Shown piece after piece: positions 1 through 6,184 of a DNA stretch of 62,640 nucleotides. The stretch is from an uncultured Lachnospiraceae bacterium (GTDB lineage: Bacteria; Bacillota; Clostridia; Lachnospirales; Lachnospiraceae), in contig CAKRJT010000016.1 of the NCBI GenBank assembly GCA_934351925.1, positions 1-62,640 of the forward strand. The letters are read 5' to 3'. The first letter of the stretch is position 1; every line of letters begins with the position of its first letter. The notes under the pieces were generated by a model. It ran no database searches. It had not been told where the DNA came from and worked only from the letters and a program-made list of their open reading frames with translations. A program made the position numbers and the translations under genes.

Positions 1-438
1 ACCGGCGGCGGTGAGCATACTCACAGCTACGGCAGCGAGTGGAAGTACGATGCCGACAACCACTGGCATGAATGCTCCTGCGGCGATAAGAAAGATGTTG
101 CAGCACACACCGCAAGCGACTGGATTATTGATACTCCGGCAACGGCTACCGCCGACGGTACGAAGCATAAGGAATGCACCGTCTGCGGTTATACGATGGC
201 AACCGAAACCATTCCGGCAACCGGCGGCGGTGAGCATACTCACAGCTACGGCAGCGAGTGGAAGTACGATGCCGACAACCACTGGCATGAATGCTCTTGC
301 GGAGATAAGGCCGATAAGGCGGCGCACGACTTCAAGTGGATTGTTGACAAGGAAGCGACCGCAACGCAAAATGGCTCCAAGCATGAAGAATGCAAGGTTT
401 GCGGCTGCAAGAAGGCGGCAGTTGAGATTCCAGCTACC
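1..438 (+). repeat. 219-bp tandem coding repeat
   Basis: The block at 1-219 is repeated from 220 with the first ~75 bases almost identical at the DNA level, while the second half diverges. The near identity points to recent in-frame duplication or gene conversion in the surface protein. More copies probably lie upstream of the window. Confidence 0.8.
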
Positions 439-597
439 GGAACACCGACTGAGCCGGGCAAGCCGACTGATCCGGATTCTTCGCAGACCGGTGACAACAG
501 CAATATGCTCCTCTGGATCGCACTGCTGTTTATCAGCGGCGGTGCTGTGATCGGCATCACCGTTTACAGCAAAAAGAAGAAAGAAAACGCTGAATAA
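1..597 (+). CDS. Repeat-containing wall-anchored surface protein, 3' part only
   Basis: The reading frame is open from base 1, so only the C-terminal 198 residues are present. Two 73-residue repeats, each with a W-H-E-C-x-C-G-D block and a K-H-x-E-C-x-V-C-G block, look like small Cys/His-rich extracellular modules. A Pro/Thr/Gly linker follows, then a sorting-type tail: SSQTGD, a hydrophobic segment of about 21 residues, and KKKKENAE at the end. QTG is a degenerate form of the LPxTG motif, so sortase anchoring is likely but inferred. The ligand and enzymatic role cannot be told from this fragment. A strong hairpin lies 24 bases after the stop. Confidence 0.75.
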   Translation, partial: TGGGEHTHSYGSEWKYDADNHWHECSCGDKKDVAAHTASDWIIDTPATATADGTKHKECTVCGYTMATETIPATGGGEHTHSYGSEWKYDADNHWHECSCGDKADKAAHDFKWIVDKEATATQNGSKHEECKVCGCKKAAVEIPATGTPTEPGKPTDPDSSQTGDNSNMLLWIALLFISGGAVIGITVYSKKKKENAE

Positions 598-620
598 ATC
601 AGCTGCGAACCTTTGAGCGA

Positions 621-652
621 AGGGCGGTGACGGACATTGTCGTCATCGCCCT
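621..652 (+). terminator. Terminator-like hairpin after the surface protein
   Basis: A 12-bp stem (AGGGCGGTGACG against CGTCATCGCCCT, one G-U type mismatch) with an 8-base loop lies 24 bases after the stop codon. The T run after it is weak. It argues against the GTG at 627 being a translation start, because that codon is inside the stem. Confidence 0.55.
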
Positions 653-677
653 TTCGCTTGGACTGGAGAAGAACCAC

Positions 678-887
678 ATGATGCGGTGCTATGGGGATAT
701 GGTCGTAAATCCGACAGGCGGTGAGGTGAGAATGAACTTCGGTTTTGCTCCGCTTGTGGCATACGCGGAGACGTTCAGGTTCAAGACTGAGCTAAACGGA
801 TATAAGCTGTGGGTTTATGTGAACGGAAGAGTAGTTACCCATGTGGAATGTATTTCCGGTGCGGATTATCTTGAGGATTTTTTTTAG
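678..887 (+). CDS. Hypothetical protein, 69 aa
   Basis: This short frame runs from an ATG at 678, with GGAG nine bases upstream, to TAG at 887. A longer GTG start at 627 was rejected because it lies in the preceding hairpin. The product has no signal peptide or membrane segment that I can see and contains a Y-K-L-W-V-Y-V-N-G-R stretch suggestive of a small beta-rich fold. I do not recognise the family. It could be the tail end of a decayed gene, given the damaged surroundings. Confidence 0.35.
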   Translation: MMRCYGDMVVNPTGGEVRMNFGFAPLVAYAETFRFKTELNGYKLWVYVNGRVVTHVECISGADYLEDFF

Positions 888-962
888 AAAAAACACTTGA
901 CAATTTAACAAAAAAATGCGGCGAAGCCCTTTGAATATATTACATTTTAGGAGGTTTTGCTT

Positions 963-1382
963 ATGCGATTTTCGGAAGAGGTAAAAAACATACTATGGAA
1001 TTTAATTGATGACATGTCTCTAAAAGCATCATAATTCACGGTTCATCCAAACAAAAATTTTACAAGAAAGAAAAAATGGGATTTTGCAACAGTACTGAAA
1101 TTTATTATTTCTATGGAGAGCCAGTCTTTGAAAAATGAACTACACAAATATTTCGGTTATACTGCAGATTGTCCCAGCACAGCATCATTTAATCAAAGAA
1201 GAGCGCAGATTCGTGCTGAAGCTTTTCAGTCACTTTTCGAACAATTTTCAGTGAAATATAATAACACTACAAAATTTTTTAAAGAGTACAGACTTATTGC
1301 TTGTGATGGTTCTGATATAAACATCGCACATAATCCTAATGATAAGGAATCATTTTTATACCCCTGCATACTGCAAGCATAG
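963..1382 (+). pseudogene. IS4-type transposase remnant
   Basis: From the ATG at 963 (GGAGG upstream at about 950) one frame gives the N-terminal part of an IS4-family DDE transposase: MRFSEEVKNILWNL, then K-W-D-F-A-T-V, then S-F-N-Q-R-R and the L-I-A-C-D-G-S-D block with the first catalytic aspartate. It is broken twice. There is an in-frame TAA at 1032-1034, and the frame ends at 1382, about a third of the usual 400-450 residues, in a hairpin where the element has been cut off. No terminal inverted repeats could be assigned, so this is a dead fragment whose right end abuts the P-type ATPase remnant. Confidence 0.75.
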
Positions 1383-1430
1383 CTTGCAGTACTGCCACCA
1401 ATAAGTTGTTTGAAAGTTTCACTTTCAAAC
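1369..1430. repeat. Two adjacent perfect 10-bp hairpins
   Basis: TACTGCAAGC/GCTTGCAGTA (1369-1391) and GTTTGAAAGT/ACTTTCAAAC (1408-1430) each have a three-base loop and are 16 bases apart. They lie exactly at the junction between the IS4 remnant and the ATPase remnant, so they are more likely part of a second small element or a rearrangement scar than a terminator. Confidence 0.6.
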
Positions 1431-1437
1431 TTTACTA

Positions 1438-1974
1438 ATGGAAATGTACAAGGATTTAGCGCGGCTTATGGGACTTGATGTCAGTCCGGTGCTTCTGACA
1501 GGTGACAATGAGGCGGCAGCGGCACAGATTGCAGGTGAGGTAGGAATCATGGACGTGCATGCAAACTGTCTGCCGGAGGATAAGCTTAAATATATTGACG
1601 AGTATCAGGGCAAGTCCGAGCCTGTCTGCATGGTCGGCGACGGTGTGAACGATGCGCCAGCACTAAAGAAAGCGATGGTCGGAATTGCCATGGGCGGAGT
1701 GGGAAGTGATATCGCTGTCGACGCCGCAGACATTGCACTTGTGGACGACGATGTGAAGGAGCTTCCGCATCTGTTTGCGCTGTCAAAGAAGATGATGAGA
1801 AAGATTAAGTTCAATCTGTCTTTTTCGATGCTGCTTAATTTCGTCGCCACCGTCCTTGCCATAACCGGAATATTAAATCCCATCGTTGGTGCGCTCGTAC
1901 ATAACTGCGGCTCGGTGTTCGTGATTGTAAATTCGGCATTTCTGCTGACGTATTCGTATAGAAGTGACCGGTAA
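1438..1974 (+). pseudogene. C-terminal fragment of a heavy-metal P-type ATPase
   Basis: The last ~180 residues of a P1B-type metal-transporting ATPase (CadA/ZntA/CopA class). Residues 21-24 are TGDN, residues 67-74 are the hinge GDGVNDAP, and two hydrophobic segments follow with the typical final helices. The family normally has 600-750 residues. The metal-binding domain, the first six helices, the actuator domain and the DKTGT phosphorylation loop are all missing, so this cannot work as a pump. The frame is open back to 1414 but no start or Shine-Dalgarno site is evident, and the IS4 fragment lies immediately upstream. An HMA-type metal-binding protein is encoded far away at 54287. Confidence 0.8.
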
Positions 1975-2235
1975 GAGTTTAGAGCGGGTAAGGGACTTAT
2001 GGGGGGGTCATTTATTGGATTTTATAAATATTCAGGTGATTGCGAAGCGAAAATCGGATATCGTGGAAGGCGGTGGACAATTTCACGGACGAACGGCGGG
2101 GAGGCGCAGGGGTGTAAGATAGTTAATAATTTTGAGTCTGCGGAGAGGTTTACCGCCTGATAATGTGATGACGCCAGCCAGGCGGTAACGCAGTATAAAA
2201 TTCGATAACTTGAAGCTGCATAACGTCAAATATTG
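1975..2235. other. Gene-free stretch with one strong palindrome
   Basis: I see no convincing coding frame here. The main structure is an inverted repeat at 2139-2193: CTGCG plus TTACCGCCTG pairing with CAGGCGGTAA plus CGCAG around a 19-base loop. There is no T run after it, so it is not a standard terminator and may be a small palindromic repeat. Confidence 0.5.
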
Positions 2236-2346
2236 ACATGTAATCTGTTCTTGAGCGAAAACAAATTGCTTTGAGGGCAGGTGGGAAATCGTTTGAGCGA
2301 AATGCTCTTCGCCTCTTCTCGATAAATCGCTCAGAAAGAAGGATTA
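2236..2346 (+). promoter_or_regulatory. Structured leader, copy A
   Basis: This leader matches the one at 59913-59990 over most of its length: ACATGTAAT, then TGTT, GCGAAAACA, ATTGCTTT, CTTCGC, AAATCGCTCAGAAA and GGATTA just before the start codon. GAGCGA at 2253-2258 can pair with TCGCTC at 2327-2332. A second GAGCGA at 2295-2300, inside a segment absent from copy B, could pair with the same site. The right arm ends about 6 bases before the Shine-Dalgarno purines, so a fold that controls ribosome access is plausible. The function is inferred only. Confidence 0.55.
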
Positions 2347-2348
2347 AA

Positions 2349-2516
2349 ATGGTCGTAAAAATTATAGGATTGGTAATAGGAATTTTGATAGCGGCATTTG
2401 GAGGGTATTATTTTTCTAAGGAAAAGGACGATGCCGAGTCGAGAAAAATATATGGAATTGCTATGGCTGTTGGAGTGATTATTGCGGTTGCATGTGTAAT
2501 ATTTTTAATAGTTTAA
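2349..2516 (+). CDS. Small two-helix membrane protein, 55 aa
   Basis: ATG at 2349 follows GAAGGA at a good distance. The product has a hydrophobic helix at residues 4-22 (IIGLVIGILIAAFGGYYF), a short charged turn (SKEKDDAESRK) and a second helix at 36-55, so it is a helical hairpin in the membrane. I know of no named family. Starting upstream at 2271 would read through the leader shared with the AAA-ATPase locus, which is clearly non-coding there. A small toxin or membrane-stress peptide is possible but unproven. A clean terminator follows. Confidence 0.6.
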   Translation: MVVKIIGLVIGILIAAFGGYYFSKEKDDAESRKIYGIAMAVGVIIAVACVIFLIV

Positions 2517-2581
2517 TCAGGTAATGTAGAGAATTGACAAGTAAACACTAATTCTAAAGAAGCAAAGCTTTCTCAAAGCAG

Positions 2582-2620
2582 GCGTGTGAAAGATGATAAA
2601 TTCATTTTCACACGCTTTTT
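2582..2620 (+). terminator. Rho-independent terminator
   Basis: GCGTGTGAAA at 2582-2591 pairs with TTTCACACGC at 2606-2615 and is followed by TTTTT. It ends the transcript of the small membrane protein. Confidence 0.85.
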
Positions 2621-2629
2621 ATTATGGAA

Positions 2630-2920
2630 TTAGTGTATCAAAACATGATTTACAGCTTTAATTGTGTATATAAAGATGGGCTTGTCAGCGCCGGGTGTGA
2701 CTATTCTGAACGCAAGCTTCTGCGCTGCTTTTGTGATGACAAAAAAGATAAGGCAGAACACGATGACGTATTCAAGCCACATTTCTTTTATGGCGAGCAG
2801 GAATACCTGCGATGTGAGCCCGCCCATTTTCAGGGCGATTGTGTAGCAGGTCATGCAAAAGACCATACAGAAAACCATGATTAATGTGAAAATAATATTT
2901 TGAAATTTTGTTTTTGGCAT
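2630..2920 (-). CDS. DUF2798 membrane protein, C-terminally truncated
   Basis: The start MPKTKFQNIIFTLIMVF and the block F-R-I-V-T-P-G-A-D-K-P are characteristic of DUF2798 membrane proteins, which usually have about 150-160 residues and two hairpin repeats. This one stops at 96 residues, directly after the first repeat, with an unrelated tail encoded at about 2630-2680. AAGGAGG precedes the ATG. The foreign tail contains a 20-base sequence at 2632-2651 resembling the ends of the palindromic elements at 23495 and 47080 (17 of 20 bases). Loss of the 3' half by insertion and deletion is therefore likely. The function of the family is unknown. Confidence 0.65.
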   Translation of the reverse strand: MPKTKFQNIIFTLIMVFCMVFCMTCYTIALKMGGLTSQVFLLAIKEMWLEYVIVFCLIFFVITKAAQKLAFRIVTPGADKPIFIYTIKAVNHVLIH

Positions 2921-2948
2921 GATTAGCCTCCTTTGTCAGTTTTTTGCA

Positions 2949-3009
2949 CAAAAAAAGACACCAAACAGGTTCCCGCCATCAGACATAAGCAGGAACGATA
3001 TTTAGTGTC
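2949..3009 (-). terminator. Attenuator-like hairpin in the DUF2798 leader
   Basis: Read on the minus strand, GACACTAAA pairs with TTTGGTGTC and, inside it, GTTCCTGC pairs with GCGGGAAC around a 12-base loop. Seven T residues follow directly. The hairpin lies between a promoter at 3040-3069 and the DUF2798 start, so transcription would end before the gene unless something remodels the RNA. No known riboswitch consensus was recognised. Confidence 0.6.
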
Positions 3010-3039
3010 GTGTGATTTATATTTATTTGTGCTCGGAAT

Positions 3040-3069
3040 ATAATAGCACATTCGGGAAAAAAATGTAAG
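3040..3069 (-). promoter_or_regulatory. Promoter for the DUF2798 transcript
   Basis: On the minus strand CTTACA (3069-3064) and TATTAT (3045-3040) are separated by 18 bases, with TGTGC before the -10. It is a reasonable sigma-A site that makes the downstream hairpin part of a leader. Confidence 0.45.
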
Positions 3070-3095
3070 CATAAATTTTGCGGAATTTTATTCGG

Positions 3096-3125
3096 TTGCA
3101 AATTGAAATCGAGAAGGGGTATAAT
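3096..3125 (+). promoter_or_regulatory. Promoter for the DUF3990 operon
   Basis: TTGCAA at 3096-3101 and a perfect TATAAT at 3120-3125 are separated by 18 bases and lie about 75 bases before the first gene of the pair. It is divergent from the DUF2798 promoter. Confidence 0.65.
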
Positions 3126-3199
3126 TATAGTATTATTTTGATGATGGAATGGGAAAGTTTTAGCAGGCTTAGTGCTGTAGGAAAGGAGGCATGAAAGAC

Positions 3200-3661
3200 A
3201 TGGCTTTGATGACGGTGTACCATGGAGGATATCAGGCGGTGGAAATGCCGGAAGTTCGTGTGGGTAGAAATACAAAAGATTTTGGAAATGGATTTTATTG
3301 TACGGTAATAAAGGAACAGGCACAGAGGTGGGCTAGGAGATATACGACAAAGATTGTTTCAATATATGATGTCTGCTTGAACTCACAGTTAGATGTAAAA
3401 GAGTTTGATGGCATGTCGGAGGAGTGGCTTGATTTTATCGTAGATTGCAGAAGTGGAAAAACACATAATTATGATGTAGTAATTGGTGCGATGGCAGACG
3501 ACCAGATTTACAATTACATATCAGATTATATAGAGGGGACAATCACAAGAGAACAGTTCTGGGTACTTGCAAAGTTTAAATATCCGACTCACCAGATAGT
3601 TTTCTGCACTGAAGAAGCGTTAAAATGCCTGAAATATAGGGGCTGTGAGGTGTTACAATGA
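3200..3661 (+). CDS. DUF3990 family protein, putative ADP-ribosyltransferase-type toxin
   Basis: The 153-residue product has VYHGG at residues 6-10 and DFGNGFYCT at 27-35, the pattern typical of DUF3990, whose N-terminus resembles the H-G...F/Y core of ADP-ribosyltransferase folds. The ATG at 3200 is preferred because AGGAGG lies 10 bases upstream. The ATG at 3191 would be only one base from the Shine-Dalgarno sequence. Its stop overlaps the start of the next gene in ATGA, so the two are translationally coupled. The arrangement with a DUF3791-like partner suggests a toxin-antitoxin pair. The fold assignment is from motif resemblance, not a search. Confidence 0.65.
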   Translation: MALMTVYHGGYQAVEMPEVRVGRNTKDFGNGFYCTVIKEQAQRWARRYTTKIVSIYDVCLNSQLDVKEFDGMSEEWLDFIVDCRSGKTHNYDVVIGAMADDQIYNYISDYIEGTITREQFWVLAKFKYPTHQIVFCTEEALKCLKYRGCEVLQ

Positions 3662-4119
3662 TGGGAAATGGAAGAGAAAACAGTAAAGATAATGATTTAT
3701 TTTATTTATGCAGTCTTATTGACTATATAGCTAGAAGGACTAAAAATGTCCGTTCAGATATAGTCAATAAACTTGGTAAGGAAAGATTGGAAAAGATATA
3801 TGACCTCGCTGACGTCTATCATTGTGACAATATTGACAGGGTGAGCGAGGATTTTATAGAAGAATGTGATATCAAAAAAGGCACATTTGACAATGTAGGG
3901 GATTGTGGTTATGCAATCCCGTCGCATTGGGATATAGGGAAGGTTTATAAGCGACTTATCAAACAGGTGGCGCAGAGTGAAAATATTGATGTTATTGATG
4001 CTTTGATCAAGGTCTATAATTCATTTATCAGTGCAAAAATCGATGATTACAACAGCAGTGTGTATTATGAAAATCCTTCGTATTTGTTTGAGTCATATAG
4101 GGAGGGTAAGGTATTATAG
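3658..4119 (+). CDS. DUF3791-like protein, putative partner of DUF3990
   Basis: Residues ~12-65 (LFYLCSLIDYIARRTK, later LADVYHCDNID) match the DUF3791 pattern of short helical proteins found beside DUF3990 genes. A further ~85 residues with G-Y-A-I-P and several helices extend it beyond the usual 70-90 residues, so it may be a DUF3791 fused to a second helical domain. It begins in the ATGA overlap with the DUF3990 gene. An antitoxin role is an inference from the neighbourhood. Confidence 0.6.
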   Translation: MMGNGRENSKDNDLFYLCSLIDYIARRTKNVRSDIVNKLGKERLEKIYDLADVYHCDNIDRVSEDFIEECDIKKGTFDNVGDCGYAIPSHWDIGKVYKRLIKQVAQSENIDVIDALIKVYNSFISAKIDDYNSSVYYENPSYLFESYREGKVL

Positions 4120-4130
4120 TGAAAAACAAA

Positions 4131-4260
4131 TTTTATGAGCATACAGCCCAATCCGTCACTGTTTCACATTGGACTTGCAACGCCGATGTCCTCGGCGCTG
4201 CAGCTTATCCTCTGCGTTGGGTTTATGCTGATATTAAATAAAAATGGTATGCTCAAAAAA
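4131..4260. repeat. ~130-bp element with inverted ends
   Basis: GAGCATAC at 4137-4144 and GTATGCTC at 4247-4254 are perfect inverted ends flanked by TTTTAT and AAAAAA. A second partial pair (AGCCCAA against TTGGGTT) and a hairpin CGCCGA/TCGGCG lie inside. The size and form suggest a miniature inverted-repeat element or a structured RNA. Short reading frames across it are not credible. Confidence 0.4.
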
Positions 4261-4309
4261 GTAAAATTATGTGATTGTTATGCAGCATCTTTTCTTCATC
4301 TTGACAAAC

Positions 4310-6148
4310 CTACGCGACAACAATCTCAACCTCATTCCTGTCCGTCGGAACACTTACTCTAATGCGGTACAGGCTGTGCTTCCAGCACTGCATAAGCCTT
4401 GGGTCGGTAATCGCAAGCTCTTCAATCTGCACGTTGCCGGACAAGTAACCGGAAGGAAGTGACAGGCTTGCGAGTTCACCGATGAGCAGCGTATCGGGCG
4501 CATCGGTTGACCTGGCCGGCTTATCGTATGTGATGAAGTTGAGTATAACGGAGTGGTTTTCGCTGTCATCGAAGCTCCAGGTATCGGTAATTTTAAGACC
4601 GAAATCGGAGAGAACAACGCTTCTTGTATACTTTTCGATATGTGCATCTGAAGGGTAAGCCTTGGCAATGTCCATCGAGATTTTTCCGCCGTCCTCGGTG
4701 AAGCTGTGAGAGACCTCGGTGGCGTGGTATTCGGCTCCGTTCATCTGCATGCTGCCATTTATGGTAGGCAGATTGTGATAGTCCGACTGCATTGTCCATA
4801 TCTCGTAGCGCTGTGCGGAGAAGGTCTTTTTTGTGTAGCTCTCGACGCCGATATCGACGAGGAGAGGGCTGCCGTTTTTGTATAGTGTGATGCTTCCCGT
4901 GTCGTTGTGGTTGTGGCTGTCGTTGTTATCGCCACACTTGGCTGCTGCGGTGTAGCTGTCGTTTCTTGCAATCCACAGACCGACGCTTGAGTAAAAAACG
5001 GGTGGGTGGAAGATAGGCGTATCAGTGTCCACGCTAAGTATATCCCTGCGTGTAAATACTTCCTGAAGGCGGTAGTAGAGGTTGTTCTCCTCTGGCTGGA
5101 ATTTGTCGGGGTTGCGCTTGTAGTCGAGTGCGGCAAATTTGGACAGGTTATTCAGCCCGCATGCCTTTCCGAAAAGGTACTCGCGCACTCCTGCGCGCCC
5201 GGCAACAGGGGAGCAGTCGGCAAAATTGATATAGTATTTGTCATTCACATGCACATTTAATATGTAGAGAGCGATGTTCTTGATTTTTTCATTGTCCCAC
5301 AGAGCGTTAAAATATCCGTCCGTTATGCGGCAGAGAAGGTCGAGGGTCTGGAAAAGGCACAGCCCTGCATGGCGGTAGTACTGTGCACCCTCGTCGCAGC
5401 AGCCGTCGTCGCCGTAGTCCTTGAGGAAGAAATCCGTGCTCGCGCAGGATTTTTTGAATACTTTACATCTGGTATTATCCGAAAAAGGAAGCAAAAACGT
5501 GGACAGGAGGACATTCTGTGTGCACCATATTGTCCAGTTGCACATCTCCTCCCTGCCCTTGCCCATCCACCAGAAATGTTTCGTGGTGTAGGGAATTATG
5601 ACACGTTTTTTTACCTCATCGACGATGCGGGAGCATATGAAAGGGCTGAATGCGTCGAGCTCGTCTCTAAGAAGATAGTGTGCGACGGCGAGTACTGATG
5701 CCGCCTCGCAGGAGAACAGCTCGATAACCGGGTTGGAGGTATCAGGAAGGATAAGCTGCGGCGCGTTCCGCACATAGGAATTGTGTGCGGGAAGCTGCCA
5801 GGCGGTCTCGTCGCATATCGCAAAAATACCGTTTATGATATCATCCATAAAGCGCCCCGAGTGTTCGGCACATTCAGCGAGCACAAGCGCGTCAAGTGCC
5901 TTCCTTTTTATAAAAAGCTTGTCCTCGTAGTGGACTCTGTTGCCCGTTCTGGAAAACTCGCAGAAATCAGTGGCTTTAAGATATGGATAGTCAAACCCGA
6001 GAAAAGCCTCGCCTCTCTTTATAAGCTCAGAACGTGTCTCAGTGTCAAGCCCCTCCCAGGCCTCGCGTTCACAGCCTTTTGGGTATGGAGTAAGCTTGGA
6101 AAATGCATGTCCGTCCTTCAAAAAAAACTCTCCAATTTCCTTAAACAT
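4310..6148 (-). CDS. Heparinase II/III-like polysaccharide lyase
   Basis: 612 residues with the heparinase II/III arrangement: an N-terminal (alpha/alpha) toroid (roughly 1-350) containing N-W-T-I-W and D-E-G-A-Q-Y-Y-R-H, and a C-terminal beta-sandwich starting near the conserved S-H-N-H-N-D-T-G-S. These enzymes cleave uronic-acid glycans by beta-elimination. Y262-H263-region residues and the HNHND block are the likely catalytic and metal-site elements. There is no signal peptide, so it acts in the cytoplasm, probably on imported oligosaccharides. It sits beside a YesMN system and opposite an ABC importer plus GH88. The exact PL family and substrate (glycosaminoglycan or another uronide) are not determined. 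Confidence 0.75.
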   Translation of the reverse strand: MFKEIGEFFLKDGHAFSKLTPYPKGCEREAWEGLDTETRSELIKRGEAFLGFDYPYLKATDFCEFSRTGNRVHYEDKLFIKRKALDALVLAECAEHSGRFMDDIINGIFAICDETAWQLPAHNSYVRNAPQLILPDTSNPVIELFSCEAASVLAVAHYLLRDELDAFSPFICSRIVDEVKKRVIIPYTTKHFWWMGKGREEMCNWTIWCTQNVLLSTFLLPFSDNTRCKVFKKSCASTDFFLKDYGDDGCCDEGAQYYRHAGLCLFQTLDLLCRITDGYFNALWDNEKIKNIALYILNVHVNDKYYINFADCSPVAGRAGVREYLFGKACGLNNLSKFAALDYKRNPDKFQPEENNLYYRLQEVFTRRDILSVDTDTPIFHPPVFYSSVGLWIARNDSYTAAAKCGDNNDSHNHNDTGSITLYKNGSPLLVDIGVESYTKKTFSAQRYEIWTMQSDYHNLPTINGSMQMNGAEYHATEVSHSFTEDGGKISMDIAKAYPSDAHIEKYTRSVVLSDFGLKITDTWSFDDSENHSVILNFITYDKPARSTDAPDTLLIGELASLSLPSGYLSGNVQIEELAITDPRLMQCWKHSLYRIRVSVPTDRNEVEIVVA

Positions 6149-6184
6149 CTTGAATAAATCCTCCTGATTTTTAATTTTTTTATG

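Noticed and set aside
627..677. GTG start for the small gene at 678
   Set aside because: The codon lies in the terminator-like stem after the surface-protein gene and has no usable ribosome site; the ATG at 678 has one.
2271..2348. N-terminal extension of the 55-aa membrane protein
   Set aside because: The stretch is the conserved leader shared with 59913, which is non-coding there, and the ATG at 2349 has GAAGGA.
4135..4462. Short plus-strand frames
   Set aside because: They lie in the inverted-repeat element and the antisense of the lyase, with no ribosome site or family resemblance.
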